Shown: in pieces, positions 1 to 11,100 of the stretch
How the letters are laid out: each line of letters opens with the position of its first letter
How positions within the stretch are numbered: position 1 is the first letter of the stretch
Assembly: GCA_030849065.1 (NCBI GenBank)
Contig: JASAON010001606.1
Span: 1-64,000 of the forward strand
Direction: 5' to 3'
Source: Jaenimonas drosophilae
Lineage: Eukaryota; Euglenozoa; Kinetoplastea; Trypanosomatida; Trypanosomatidae
Length of the DNA stretch: 64,000 nt
Notes under the pieces: model-generated
The model's input: only the letters and a program-made list of their open reading frames with translations
What the model was told of the DNA's origin: nothing
The model's database searches: none
Made by a program: the position numbers and the translations under genes

Positions 1-150
1 GTGGTGTCTACAAAGTGAGGGAGAACAAGTTGCATCAACTGGAGAACAATACAGGCTGTGCATGACATCCTTGCGTGACATCGCATTCATGTTCTGTCGT
101 GTGTTGGAAGCACTTGGCAGCAGTACACACACAGAAAGAATCGCTGTGTG

Positions 151-1149
151 CTATGTCGTATTGATACAGTAAGATGATGTTGATGATGCGGTAGACGGAG
201 CGGTATGGGTGTGATGAGCTGCCACACGAAGTGTTGCGGTAAGCATCCTTAACCTATCGAACTCGGCTTGATAGCGGTGGATCAACTCACGTGATATCGA
301 GCTCGAGGACGGTCCCACAGCAAGCTGGACATCCTCATAAAGATCAGTGGATATAGGTAGCCGATCTAACATCCGTCGATGAGAGCTGGCTGAAACAAGG
401 GCGTGGCGTTCTGTTGCCCCTTCGTACCTCGTGTGAAGTTCCGTGACAGTACGTTGCAGCTCTTCTCGGTACCGAAGAGCACCCTTGCGGCTGGCAACGT
501 GGCTCTGAAGAGAAATGACTTCTCTTCGCAGATCCTCCAGTGATGGATTGGCTGCGGAGACTTCATCTTCCCAGATAGTCATACCCTCATGTTCGGTACT
601 GGCTTCGTGATGATATGGCGATGAGCTCGACGATGAGAAATCCTGTGCCATGTCTCCTTGAGGAGATGCGAGCTGAGAGGCATTTTGGTTGTGGGGTACA
701 GAGTTCTCCCACACAGGAGAGATTCTCCTTCCGCTCTTAATCGTTGGATGTAGAGTAATACAAAAGTGTAGTACCGCTCTATTGGCCCTGGCTTCACGAG
801 CTGCCTGTGCAACACCGCGCATGCGTAGCAACGGAGTAGAGGAGTCCGTGGGGACGGCAAAGGATGATCCACGACCACGTGCATCCAAGTCCAGGCAGAG
901 TAAGTGTACTCCCCGCCCATTTCCGTGCACAGGTACAGTTAGTTCATGTCTTATATAGGCAACAGCCTCCATTGTGTTCCTGATGAGATCCTGAGCTGTC
1001 GTGTGCTCCGTCAACCCCATTCGTATTCTCAAACGGTGGCCTCGCCCATCAATATCCGCCGAGTCTGCCGAGATGATTGCTGGAACCTCCACGGCACCTA
1101 TATCATCCATGGTATTGCATACCACGAATTGCTCAGCAATGCTTTTCAT
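151..1149 (-). CDS. Hypothetical protein with C-terminal coiled coil
   Basis: I do not recognise this 332-residue protein. The first ~145 residues look folded, with alternating hydrophobic strands and one amphipathic helix, and end in a strand-like RAVLHFCITL. This is loosely like a ubiquitin-like fold, but that is a guess. Residues ~145-200 are Ser/His-rich and probably disordered. Residues ~205-265 are charged and heptad-like (LEDLRREVISLQSHV), a likely coiled coil. The tail is Thr/Ser-rich. The start is a true ATG, the frame ends in TAG, and it lies 227 bases downstream of the next gene on the same strand. The adjacent upstream gene has the same general layout (folded N-terminus, Ser-rich linker, C-terminal coiled coil). 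No signal peptide or membrane segment is seen. Confidence 0.75.
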   Translation of the reverse strand: MKSIAEQFVVCNTMDDIGAVEVPAIISADSADIDGRGHRLRIRMGLTEHTTAQDLIRNTMEAVAYIRHELTVPVHGNGRGVHLLCLDLDARGRGSSFAVPTDSSTPLLRMRGVAQAAREARANRAVLHFCITLHPTIKSGRRISPVWENSVPHNQNASQLASPQGDMAQDFSSSSSSPYHHEASTEHEGMTIWEDEVSAANPSLEDLRREVISLQSHVASRKGALRYREELQRTVTELHTRYEGATERHALVSASSHRRMLDRLPISTDLYEDVQLAVGPSSSSISRELIHRYQAEFDRLRMLTATLRVAAHHTHTAPSTASSTSSYCINTT

Positions 1150-1376
1150 AAGAGAAGTGAAGTGAATGAGGACAAGATCCTATAGCAGTTTGGCAGGACT
1201 CAGCAGCCCACCTCTCCCATGTAGCTGTGGGGAATTGTTCATGCCTAACTGTGTGGAGTTATTGTACAATCACATCCACGTCCTCATCCACGGAAGCAGA
1301 TACAAATCCAGTGCATCGCCAGAAAACTGCCAGGAGTAACATTGGGGATCTGTTGCACAGAGGTTCCGTTTGGGTG

Positions 1377-2729
1377 TCAATGTGCCGCGCGGTGAGTGAG
1401 ATGCCCACGATACTCCCGTAGCTCCTGCTCCAATTGACGGCATTCACGCTCTGCATTGACGCACTCATGCAGCTGGCCTTTCAGCAGGGCTCTCTCACGA
1501 AGGAGGGCAACGCGCTCGTACTGATCGTCACGTTCAATGGTTGGAGTGTGGCCACTACTGAGATAGGTCGCTTTTGGTGGAGTGGAGATGAGAATGCGAA
1601 CAGAGGCGTCTGCATCCACACAGATGCGTTCACCCCGGGCGGAGGTCTTCCCAGGAGAGAGGATGGTTATTTCCATCTGTGAGGTGTTCAGCCGTCTATG
1701 TGCGGTGCGCACCCCACATGGCGCGTCGGGGGTCTTGGCAAGATATGCCGCTGGACGGCGATGATCGCGTGGAAGGGGAAGCGGAGACTCACCATCTGCC
1801 CCATGGTTGGATGCAGAGGAGCCGCGCGAGCCCAGTACATCTCGGTGGGGTGCCGACGACGACCGCGAACGGGTTGAGGTGTTGGTTGCCACGTCGCGAT
1901 GTGAGCGAATCGGAAGTGGATCCTGGTTCATGAATACCTCCTCCTCTGATTCTTCAGAACTGGAGGCAGATGATGGGCTTCGTATGGGCGATTCACCTGC
2001 TCTCTCGGATGGATGGGGTATGCCGTGCTGGCGACGAGACACCTTCTCCGGCAATGAGGTGTTTGTCCTGGGCGGCACTGTGGTAGAGCACCACAACGGC
2101 ATCCACATGGGAAGAAGATCCACTTCGGCCTCTGGATAAACCTCTCCGCCCTCCACTGTACGCAAAGCACTGAACGGAACCACTACAGCATCCAAACACG
2201 CCATCGATGACCCACCGCTGCTTGCAGCTCCTTTGCCTCGAAGTCCCTCCAAAAACTGCCGCCTTGCTGCCCATACAGGGCGGCCTGATTTGCTGGCGGA
2301 GTCTAATGAATCCCGCATCGCGTGGTGGAATGCCGGCACCAAGAAGGACAGAGCCATGAGCCGACGGGCTGAGCGGTGGAGGTTGTTACGAGATGGCGAC
2401 CCTGCCGGAGCCCACGCTCCAACAAAGCGAAGGGCACCTCGGCCATCTTCCACGCAGAGGGCGGACATCCCACCAGCCTTCATGAACTTTGCGGGCCATA
2501 TTTGCTGGCCTGAAGAAATACGTTGTATAAACTCTCGCCCATCGAGCCGTGCAGCCATCTCGCGAATCCCATGGTGAACCACGCTGGCGATGACGTCCTC
2601 CACAGTGGTGGTGGAAGTCACTCGCACTGGTACCTCCATTGGGAGCGCCTTCCACCCGCCACCATCTTGCCTGAGATCTTCCTCGGAGGTGATAGCGACC
2701 CATGTGCGTAGTCGGAGAAGCGTAGTCAT
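1377..2729 (-). CDS. Hypothetical protein, Ser-rich linker and C-terminal coiled coil
   Basis: This is an unrecognised protein of 450 residues. Residues 1-110 read like a small alpha/beta domain (VPVRVTSTTTVEDVIASVV, later GALRFVGAW), reminiscent of Ras-association or ubiquitin-like folds, though not demonstrably one. Residues ~110-225 are mixed. Residues ~225-345 are very rich in Ser, Arg, Pro and Glu (SSASSSEESEEE) and probably disordered. The last ~50 residues (LLRERALLKGQLHECVNAERECRQ and on) form a predicted coiled coil. The ATG start is the first after a long pyrimidine tract and AG acceptor at about 2776-2850, which supports it. No catalytic motif was recognised. Confidence 0.75.
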   Translation of the reverse strand: MTTLLRLRTWVAITSEEDLRQDGGGWKALPMEVPVRVTSTTTVEDVIASVVHHGIREMAARLDGREFIQRISSGQQIWPAKFMKAGGMSALCVEDGRGALRFVGAWAPAGSPSRNNLHRSARRLMALSFLVPAFHHAMRDSLDSASKSGRPVWAARRQFLEGLRGKGAASSGGSSMACLDAVVVPFSALRTVEGGEVYPEAEVDLLPMWMPLWCSTTVPPRTNTSLPEKVSRRQHGIPHPSERAGESPIRSPSSASSSEESEEEVFMNQDPLPIRSHRDVATNTSTRSRSSSAPHRDVLGSRGSSASNHGADGESPLPLPRDHRRPAAYLAKTPDAPCGVRTAHRRLNTSQMEITILSPGKTSARGERICVDADASVRILISTPPKATYLSSGHTPTIERDDQYERVALLRERALLKGQLHECVNAERECRQLEQELREYRGHLTHRAAH

Positions 2730-2775
2730 GTGTGGAGAGATGGCTGTTGTTGCTACCCACCCACCCTACAAGGAG

Positions 2776-2850
2776 GCCAAGCTCTATGATACCAAACAAA
2801 CACAAACAAGGAAACAAAAGTAGGAACAAGAAAGAGAAGATGTTGTCGTT
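2776..2850 (-). promoter_or_regulatory. Predicted trans-splice acceptor with polypyrimidine tract
   Basis: On the minus strand a ~50-base run of T/C with few purines is followed by TAG/AG. The first ATG after it is the start of the 450-residue gene about 50 bases downstream. This matches the usual kinetoplastid spliced-leader acceptor layout. The assignment is inferred from sequence only. Confidence 0.45.
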
Positions 2851-2967
2851 ATGCCACACTCTTCGTCAACGTTTTTGATACGTGGGTTGGTGAATGATGG
2901 GTGAAGACAACAACAGCAGTGCAGTATATCCCTTGGGACCAATGTGAGAATCCATCGCTCTTCTCTG

Positions 2968-4812
2968 CTAGAGGGAAGACTTATGCTGTCTGGATTGCTG
3001 GTTTGTTGCTGCGGAGTCCACCCGTAGATGTTGCGCCTCAGACTTTTCCAGGACAAATCCACGAATGAGGTCCACTGGATTGCTGTCATTAGACGACGTG
3101 GGTCGTACCTGCCAATGTGCGTTGGCCACATTCACACCCGTCACCACCAGCGGTGGAGCACAAGGCGAGGTGGGCCCACTAATGCGCAGTACTCCATCCA
3201 ACGAGAGGGACTCAATAACCACATTTCCTTCCAAGCAGAGCACACTCGAAGGGCTGATACGAACCTTCGTCGGGGAAGGAAAGACGCGAGACCACTCTCG
3301 AAGAAAACCACCCCGAAGGCACACAGCGTCCGCGGTTATGATGGGGAAAAGATGGGCAGGAATGCGGTCTGCAACAATCACCTCCACCGCCTGGGGGTGG
3401 TATTGCAGAGGCACCCCCACAGCCATCAGCCGCCGTCGGGTGAGTTCATAGCCATCTGCTTCTCCCGACAGGGCACTGAACAAGGAGGCTTCCTTCTCAT
3501 GGAGAGCGAGGGAGGCCTCCATGGAGTTCTTCACGGGCTGATAGCAGAAGCGGTCAAAGACACAGCCACCAACGCGGTGCTCGCCATCCTTGAAAAGCCG
3601 CGCAAAGTCCTGCATGAGAGACTCAATGCGTGCAGGCTTCTTGAAGGTGGTTTTGGTAGCGTCGGTGTACTTGGGGTTGATGAACTCCGGAACGGCACCG
3701 CCGGATGCCTTGAGGACCGAGGCATAGGATACCAAGTTGTAAATGATGGTGTTTGTGTTTCCAGGGTAGGCGGAGTATTGGGTTCCTGCCACAGCAACAT
3801 CACCCCCTTCTTTGGTTAACGTTTTGGCGACCTCCTCAAAGTCATTATACTCAACGTTGATCGTTTTCCACTCCTTGGATGGTTCCAGCTGAACACGGCA
3901 CAGCAGCCCGAGTGCCTCCTTAGGGCGGCGCTGCACACACGTCATGTTCATATCCAACCGCTCTCGGTTGCTGATCGCAAGAGAGATAGGGATCGTCGTG
4001 GTGGATGCCCCATTGGTGTCTTGAAAGAATGCAATATATGAATAGCCCTCATCCACCCATTGATCCACCAGCAGCTTCTCCTTCCCATCGGTTCCAACAC
4101 TGACTGAGGCGTGTAGCAACGTGTGAATATCGCCGTGCCCATGAGGCTTTCTAATCAGCATGCCCTTGTCATCAATGGCAAGGTGCGCTTCACGGTCGGA
4201 AAAACAAAAGACTGTGTCTTGCTTCACAACTCGGAGATTTGGCATCTTCAACTGAAGCTCCTCGATCAGCTCCAATGTGGCGGTGTGCGTGTCGTCAGAG
4301 GTCATGATAACAAAAGGGACCTGCTCTCCGCCAACGGCCTTCGCCCAGGAGCAGTAGTGCTCCAAATACGTTATTCCTGTGGCCGTATTAAGTGGGAGAC
4401 CCACCTTGATACCAGGGAACCCCAGGCGCTCACCGAGCCCACCAGCTACGAGGGCAAACACGGTCTTCTTGAGAAGTGACGAACTTGTTTCCTCGAGCTT
4501 ATCCAACTCGGCACTGCGATCCTCGAGGGATGGGGCATGGAAAACGTAGGCTGGTGACTCCACATTGATGTAGGGGCAGCACTGAGAGGCTGACAGGAGT
4601 CGTCTCCCATTTTGAATGAGGCTTGCTACTCCCCCTTTGTATTGGAAGCTGAAACGGTGAAGCTGCTGCAACACATCCAGCTGCTTCGTTGTGTAGTTAC
4701 CTGGGTCAGAGGGCCAACCGGCAAAGAGATGGCCCTGGTCCATCTCTGGTGAAGAGAGTGTCTTCCGAAGCGCATGAAGCTCGTCAACGGAAACGATATG
4801 CGAAGTGGCCAT
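2968..4812 (-). CDS. USP: UDP-sugar pyrophosphorylase
   Basis: Predicted to convert sugar 1-phosphates and UTP to UDP-sugars and pyrophosphate with broad sugar specificity (EC 2.7.7.64 family), supplying nucleotide sugars for glycoconjugates. The nucleotide-binding loop VAGGLGERLGFPGIKVGLP is near residue 118. It is followed by FVIMTSDDTH, KPHGHGDIHTLL, an FFQDTNGAS uridine/metal-site region and an RPKEALGLL segment, as in Leishmania and plant USPs. The C-terminal third carries the left-handed beta-helix-like part. The 614-residue length fits trypanosomatid USPs of ~600-630. The frame is open up to a TTG at 4884, but the first in-frame ATG is at 4812 (MATSH), where the Leishmania-like sequence begins. 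The closest alternative, UDP-glucose pyrophosphorylase, is normally shorter and differs in the signature loop. Confidence 0.92.
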   Translation of the reverse strand: MATSHIVSVDELHALRKTLSSPEMDQGHLFAGWPSDPGNYTTKQLDVLQQLHRFSFQYKGGVASLIQNGRRLLSASQCCPYINVESPAYVFHAPSLEDRSAELDKLEETSSSLLKKTVFALVAGGLGERLGFPGIKVGLPLNTATGITYLEHYCSWAKAVGGEQVPFVIMTSDDTHTATLELIEELQLKMPNLRVVKQDTVFCFSDREAHLAIDDKGMLIRKPHGHGDIHTLLHASVSVGTDGKEKLLVDQWVDEGYSYIAFFQDTNGASTTTIPISLAISNRERLDMNMTCVQRRPKEALGLLCRVQLEPSKEWKTINVEYNDFEEVAKTLTKEGGDVAVAGTQYSAYPGNTNTIIYNLVSYASVLKASGGAVPEFINPKYTDATKTTFKKPARIESLMQDFARLFKDGEHRVGGCVFDRFCYQPVKNSMEASLALHEKEASLFSALSGEADGYELTRRRLMAVGVPLQYHPQAVEVIVADRIPAHLFPIITADAVCLRGGFLREWSRVFPSPTKVRISPSSVLCLEGNVVIESLSLDGVLRISGPTSPCAPPLVVTGVNVANAHWQVRPTSSNDSNPVDLIRGFVLEKSEAQHLRVDSAATNQQSRQHKSSL

Positions 4813-5081
4813 GGTAGAACCAAAAAAACGATAAATGAACCAAATGAAAGTAATGTGTTGAGTTTCCGAGGATAATGCACGCAACTATGATCGAGAGGTA
4901 GTACCAGTCAACCACGCAGATGGCGCGCTACGACTAGCTGCGACAGAATGCAACAAGGAAAAGAAAGCGTTGTTGAGGATAGTGGCAAGAAAGCACAATA
5001 CCGGATGAATCCAAGGTGTACTTGGTACAGCACATGTACGTTATGTTGGTCGCTAGTGAGATTCCGTGGCACTAGGGAAGT

Positions 5082-7898
5082 TTAACCTCCCTGAATGAAG
5101 TGCTTCATGTAGGTACTGTGGTTGGGGTCCAGAAGCGGTGGATCAGGATCCTGCTGCTTCGCGTTGAAGCTTGTCGGCTTCCCGCTGTAGATGCACACCA
5201 AACGGGCAGCATCCAGTGGAGCTTCGCACACAAAACAACGAGCATTGCGTGAGTAGTTGATTTGCAGGCACAATGGGCACTGCCAGTCCATGAAGAGGCG
5301 TCGGACGTTATAATTTCGACGCAATGCATCGTGTGCCTTCGAGTGTGTGTAAACTCCCATCAAGCCGGCAAAGCCCGTCAACCACAGGGCCACCACAACG
5401 ACCGCGAGCGCCTGGAGAAGAACAATGAATTGGCAGTGGGCCATCATCAGCATAACGATGGATATCGCGCCACACGCCATGAGAAACTCCGGGAACGTCA
5501 TGGCCATGGACCTCTCAAGCTCATCATCACTCTTGTTGTTCTTCTTTGGAGACTCCTCCTCCGTCTCTGTTTTTCCACCTTTGCGTTTACGGAATCGATT
5601 TCCAAAGTCGCGGTTGGGTGGAGCGTTGAAGCCTGGGATGACGGCCTTCCACGAGTACGTCCGTGGGCGCGTACACTCGGGAAGTCCCATAAGGTAGCGG
5701 TAGCGGTAAACAGGTTGTTTGTCCCCTTCCTCCTCCCCCTCCATCCTTGGTACGTTCTCCGGCTCCAGGATCCCACCCACACCACCATAGACCTCATACT
5801 TGGTCAGGGACGTAGACTGGCTACTCTCATGGCCCATGGGGAGCCGACTAATGACAGTGGCGGTGGTGCCTGTCGTCAGCAGTCGGCCAACTTCTTCCTC
5901 CGTCAACTCAGCCACGTGTGTAGCAACGAGTGCGCGCAGGTCCTCCATGGAAGCGAAGGGCAGCATGACGGTACTCAGGTGCTCCTTGCCAAATGATGCA
6001 GAGAAATCCACCGACCAGGCAGAGGGAAACGTCGAGGCCAGCGCGGGAGGTGGCTGCTGCATAATAGAAGAAAACACGGCCGGGACTAGCGCACGGCTCG
6101 ATGGAGGCAAAATGCAGAGGAGCTGGCACAGCGGGGTTGGGGGGTCCACCTCTAAAGGAGGCGGGGCCAAGGTGGTCTGAAGGTTATCTCCAGCTGCTCG
6201 AAGGAAGTCCACCACATCCACCGCCAAAGGAGCGTGATGGTAGTTGTAGAACCAACTCCAGCTGACGCGGTCGGAGTTGGAGCTGTAGTACCGCCACACA
6301 AAGCGAAGGCCTTCAATATACGCTTTGCAGGCATCGGATGCGGAGTCGCCAATGGAGGTTGTGGTGTGGTACACCCTTCTCCACTCTTCACGTACGGGCC
6401 ACGTTAAGCCTACGGGCATGTCAGAGCCTTTCATTTCCCCACTGAGGACAGCGTAGCGACGGAACTGTGCAGCCTCCACCTTGGCTAGGGATTCGAACAA
6501 GCGACGCAGCTGGATCAAGTTGATTTCATGACTACCCAAGGTGAGATAGCCAAATGGCAGTACCTCCGTGACGTAGAGCTCAATCAGCGTATCCAAGGCA
6601 CCTTCACCACAAAAGATTGTCGGGCTTCTGGGCAGAAAGTCATTACCCAGGAGCATACCGAGTACGATGAAGTCATCCACAATCTTGGCGTTGGTGGTGG
6701 TGGTACAGGGGTGAAATGCTTGGCTGTGTCCCGCGTTGGCCATGGTGGCCGCCATCCACCCAGCGGGGTCGGAAAGGGGGCAGGGGACGTGCATCACCGT
6801 TGAGACGCCCTTCAGCTCACCAGTGGCTTTGCCACCCACACGGTCAAAAGCGTAGCCGCTGGAAGATTGAAGCTCACCCTCCGCCCGTGGGTTGCCACGC
6901 ATGGCGAAGTGCTTGGCAATGGAGAGTTGGTAGATCTCCGACACCAGCAACGTCCCAATGGTATCGATGTTGAAGTACTCGTACTTCTTGCAAGGGGTCA
7001 CCGCCGCGTCCTCCACATCACGTCTCTCGTCATCGTCGTTGCCCTCAAGCTCCACATCTTCCTTCTTCGAGCTAGACGAGGGCTTGGTTGGGTGTCGGTC
7101 ATTGTCTCGGAGAATGTACACGTTGGGAATGTGTAGCGCGAGTGACAAGAAGATGAGATCTGCATCCAAACCTACAATCACGTGAGCACCGTTGTTGCCA
7201 AATCCAACGCGTCCTGTCTGCGTGCGCATGAAATCCATAAACTTGTGCTCCCCTTCACCAGGAATTGTGGTGTCGGAGAGAATGAACGTCAATTGACGCC
7301 AGAGGGTGTCATCGGACGCAACCTTCTTCTCCACAAAGGTTCGAAGCGACGAGGCCACCTTGGTCATGAATTCAGTTCCAGGTGAGAGGCAGTTGCTATC
7401 AAATTCAGCCCGTGTATCCTCCTTCACACAATTTCTGGTTGCTGCACCATGACTCATTGGCTGAGTAGGTACTCCCATGCTCTGCATCTCCGCCTCCATT
7501 TCACACAACACATCATCCAACTCGTTCTTGGTGTCAGCGTACTCTTCTTTGGTGCAGTTGGCTAGTTCATCGAGATTGACCTGTTCCACAGCGGACTTCA
7601 TGTATCGTCGAGCACGCTGTTGATTCATCTTAGCTCGAGGAGCCACACCATCAATTGCAATGTAGCACAGCTCACGTGGATTGGTTGTAACCACTAAAAG
7701 CTCAACCGCACGGCAAATGGCCTCCAGCTTCTCTTCATCTGGCCTTTGGGCAACCGACACGTCATCTTCATCATGACAACATGGATGGATAATACCGTTG
7801 AGATCAATGTAGAGTCCGTGAACGTTTCTAGGGCAAGAGGTCTCCACCATCGTTGGATACTTCTTAATGAGCCATGCGGCAAACTTTGGAACGCCCAT
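5082..7898 (-). CDS. XRN-family 5'-3' exoribonuclease with C-terminal membrane hairpin and RanBP2 zinc finger
   Basis: A 938-residue member of the XRN family, which degrades 5'-monophosphorylated RNA processively. All conserved acidic and basic blocks of the catalytic core are present: MGVPKFAAWL at the start, LYIDLNGIIHPC, IAIDGVAPRAKMNQQRARR, IPGEGEHKFMDFMR, VGLDADLIFLSL and a later VLGMLLGNDFLPR. Catalytic activity is therefore expected. After residue ~760 the protein departs from the family. A basic/acidic stretch (FRKRKGGK) is followed at ~803-849 by about 45 strongly hydrophobic residues that look like one or two membrane helices. At ~868-890 comes a perfect RanBP2-type zinc finger, W-x-C-x2-C-x3-N-x6-C-x2-C. 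Which trypanosome paralogue (XRNA-D) it matches cannot be decided here. An insert of ~45 acidic residues lies near residue 275. Confidence 0.9.
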   Translation of the reverse strand: MGVPKFAAWLIKKYPTMVETSCPRNVHGLYIDLNGIIHPCCHDEDDVSVAQRPDEEKLEAICRAVELLVVTTNPRELCYIAIDGVAPRAKMNQQRARRYMKSAVEQVNLDELANCTKEEYADTKNELDDVLCEMEAEMQSMGVPTQPMSHGAATRNCVKEDTRAEFDSNCLSPGTEFMTKVASSLRTFVEKKVASDDTLWRQLTFILSDTTIPGEGEHKFMDFMRTQTGRVGFGNNGAHVIVGLDADLIFLSLALHIPNVYILRDNDRHPTKPSSSSKKEDVELEGNDDDERRDVEDAAVTPCKKYEYFNIDTIGTLLVSEIYQLSIAKHFAMRGNPRAEGELQSSSGYAFDRVGGKATGELKGVSTVMHVPCPLSDPAGWMAATMANAGHSQAFHPCTTTTNAKIVDDFIVLGMLLGNDFLPRSPTIFCGEGALDTLIELYVTEVLPFGYLTLGSHEINLIQLRRLFESLAKVEAAQFRRYAVLSGEMKGSDMPVGLTWPVREEWRRVYHTTTSIGDSASDACKAYIEGLRFVWRYYSSNSDRVSWSWFYNYHHAPLAVDVVDFLRAAGDNLQTTLAPPPLEVDPPTPLCQLLCILPPSSRALVPAVFSSIMQQPPPALASTFPSAWSVDFSASFGKEHLSTVMLPFASMEDLRALVATHVAELTEEEVGRLLTTGTTATVISRLPMGHESSQSTSLTKYEVYGGVGGILEPENVPRMEGEEEGDKQPVYRYRYLMGLPECTRPRTYSWKAVIPGFNAPPNRDFGNRFRKRKGGKTETEEESPKKNNKSDDELERSMAMTFPEFLMACGAISIVMLMMAHCQFIVLLQALAVVVVALWLTGFAGLMGVYTHSKAHDALRRNYNVRRLFMDWQCPLCLQINYSRNARCFVCEAPLDAARLVCIYSGKPTSFNAKQQDPDPPLLDPNHSTYMKHFIQGG

Positions 7899-8106
7899 GG
7901 TCTGTGATCTACGTTAAGTCGAGAGGAGGATGTTGTCAGTGCTCGTCCAAATCCACTAATATCTACCTGAAGAAGATGAAGTAGCGACAAGAATGATTGT
8001 GGTTCACTTCATGGTCATCTCCTGACTGCGACCAGCAGCAATCTCAACACAAGACTATTTGTAGCGGTACAGAAGGACCCCTCACACGCCCCCAATCAGG
8101 CAGCTT

Positions 8107-11100
8107 TCATGCCTGCTCCGAAAGCCAGTGTTCAATGTGCTTCTGCCGGTGTGGGTATCCCCTACGTCCAGCTCTACTCGACGCCCCCTCGCCAGTTTCC
8201 TTGGGCGAGACATCACGTTCATCTGGTCCTGGGCTGGGCCAACGTCTACCGGCGTGACGAGCAGCCACCCCAGCGGACTGGATAGCTCCCTGTGCAGTGA
8301 TGGAAGGACTGGATCGCTCTCCAGACCACGGCATGGGCTGTGCTATACCTCCCTTGCTGTCACTGTGGCGGCGGGAGCTCTGACGTCTTGCGTGGTTGTG
8401 CCGCTTTCGGGGAGATGGAGTCGCATCGTCCAGATTCTCTTCCACCCAGACCTGTCGAGCCTTGCGAGATGAAATGGGTGCCGAATGATGCCGCGATGTA
8501 TGACGTTCAGACCGAACCACTCGAAGCTGGTCCTGCTGCCTCTGTCGCTTGAGCTCCTTGCGCTGCACCTCGAGGAGAAAATCAAGTCGCTCCACAACCC
8601 GGAAGAGGGCGTGGGCTACGCCATCGCTCACTTGGCCTTCGTTTTGTTGGTTGGGTGTAGCACCACTGGGGGCCACGAGTGCCGCGCCACGATACTTGAT
8701 GCTGTCTTGGAGATCCGAAAACTGACGTTCCTCGTGCCGAAGTTGGCGTGAGGCCTCCTTGTACTGCTCAATGAGGCGGTTTAGCTGCCGAGCATCTGAC
8801 TCAAGCTCACTCTTCACCTTGCGCAGAAGTTGTTCTTCCGATCGGTTGTGGCGCCGACGGCACTCGTGCATGTCTGTACGCCATTCCTGGCGTAGTGACT
8901 CCATTTGAATCACTCTCGATTGGAGTTCCTGACGTCGGTCCTGAAGCATAATTCGCACCGCTGCCAAACGTTGCCCACAATCTTCCACGCTCCTGTTCTG
9001 CTCAGCCTGTTGTCGGAGATCTTCTTGGTGCAAGCGCGCAGCACTCCACGACCCCTCCTGCTGAAGGGGTACCCCATCATCCTGCTCCACAATGAAGTGC
9101 TCAGACAGAACGCGTGGCTCACCCGTCAAGGAAGAGGCGGGTACGTGAACCTGCGAGTAGGGCGTGAGAAGCGGGCTGCCCGCCGAGGTCTCGCCACGCA
9201 TCGTCACTGTTGGACCCCGTGGGGTGGACCACAATGAGCTGGAGCCGAAATCGCTCTCCAGACGTCGTTGGTGCTCCTCTCCCCGTGAGCGATGAGCAAT
9301 GGGAGTCACCAAGGACAGAGAGGGGCCATCACTGCCCGGTAGCAGGGTGTGTACGCTGCTGTCCTGTGGTGGTGGAATAGCCGAGCGGCCAAGATTGCTG
9401 TTGTTGGCAGAGTTGCGAAGTGGGAAAGCAGGGGGCTTCTCAGTCGTTATGGCAGTGGAGGTGGCGGAGGTCATGCTGCGCGAGACACGGTCACGATCTG
9501 CAACGGAGGACTGAAGTCGGGCAATTAAGGCCCTCCACTTGTCATGCACAGCGGCTTCTTCACAGCGAGCAGCATCTTCGTCAATGTACGTTTCATAGTC
9601 GGCAATTAGCTCCTCTTGGATGACCTCCTCCACTACAGGAGGGTTTGCCACAGGAGAAGCTGCCTTTGTTGCCGCCGCTGAAGCTCTTCTCTCAGCCAGA
9701 ATTGCGCGATTGGATTCGAGTTCTTCCTCGGCCTCTCGTGTTTGGCGATCAATAGACTCCAGCTTCTTCTTCACGTCGGCCACAGTGGCATCGTGCTGCT
9801 TCTTTTGGGCTGAGATGGCTGCCTCCACAGTGGATATTGCCGCTGTGGAAGACGCCGCTGCGTTCGTGCTTGGTGTTGCGGGAGAAGACTTAGCGAGTAG
9901 GATTTCCCTTCGTTTGGCGAGGGCTGCATCCAGCAAATCCTTCTTCTGGGTGTGGTACGAGCTGCGGAATGTCTCAAGGGCTGCCTTGTGTTCCTTCTCC
10001 AGCGCTTGTAGTGCGGACTCACGCTCTTCTTGGATGAGAGCTCGCGCGGCCTGCACGTGTGGTTCCACAATGCGCTTCTGCTCTTCCGGCGGAGGTAGCT
10101 CCACCGCGGCAGATTGCATTCCCATCACCGGAGGCGTCCACTTTGGAATTGGTTCCAGCTTGGGTAGCTCCTGCGATGGAGCGGGGTGCTCAAGCAGCCA
10201 CGCACGCTTCTTTTCGCCTAACAATTTGGCAAAAGTTGGAACTTTCCGTGGGTCCACAATAGACTTGGTGGTGAGACGCCGTTGATGTTCAGACTTCAAC
10301 TTCGTAACCGCATCCTCGTGCTCCTTCTCCAGCTCACGTAGCGCTGCATAGTGCTTCGCAGATGCGGCTTCGGACGCACGTTCGTCGTTAGCAGGAGAGG
10401 GAGTTGCCGTGAAAGCCTTTTGCTTTCCACGTACCATCATGTCGGTTTGGTTGGTGAAATTCTCCAGCGCTTTAGCCAAATCTTTTTGAAGAGTGTCTTC
10501 CTCCACCTTCAGCCGTTGTTGATCTTCCGGTGAGAGCTCCACATTCAGCTCCGTCATGATACTGGTGTTTGCTGAGGATGCCTGTGCAGTACGAGCCTTC
10601 TCGGCTTCCAACTCCTCGCGAAGACGGTCTAGCTTCAGCTTTCCCTCAGCTTTGGCTTGTGTTAGTTTAGCTGCGCACGTACTTCCAACGGCTTCCGTCT
10701 CACTATCCGCTTCCCGCTGCGCATTCGCGACAGCCTCTCGAATCAGTGCATCACGCGAGAGAGTAGCGCCACTGGATGACTGCCCTGCTGCTGGTGCGCC
10801 TAAGCTTGCGACGGCCTGTTGGACCTTCTTAATCACATCGTCCAACTCCGCCTGCTTCTGTGTGACGGTGGCCTGCAATGTGGCAACCATCTTCTCACCC
10901 AATTCAGACTGCATCGCGAGCTTCTTGTCATTGTCCGCCTTGATTCGACTGGTGGAGTCCGCCACAAAGGCATCACCACGCTTCTGCAGCTCATCCAAAG
11001 CACAGCGTTGCTCCTCTTCGAGCTGAGTCAGCTCCTGCTGCATCTTCGCCTCCAGCTCAGCCCGCTTGGCATTCACATCGTCAGCTTTCTTCGCTGTCAA

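Noticed and set aside
689..958. Plus-strand frame of 89 codons, and similar plus-strand frames throughout the window
   Set aside because: They lie opposite real minus-strand genes, lack protein-like composition and have no recognisable motif; they are mirror frames.
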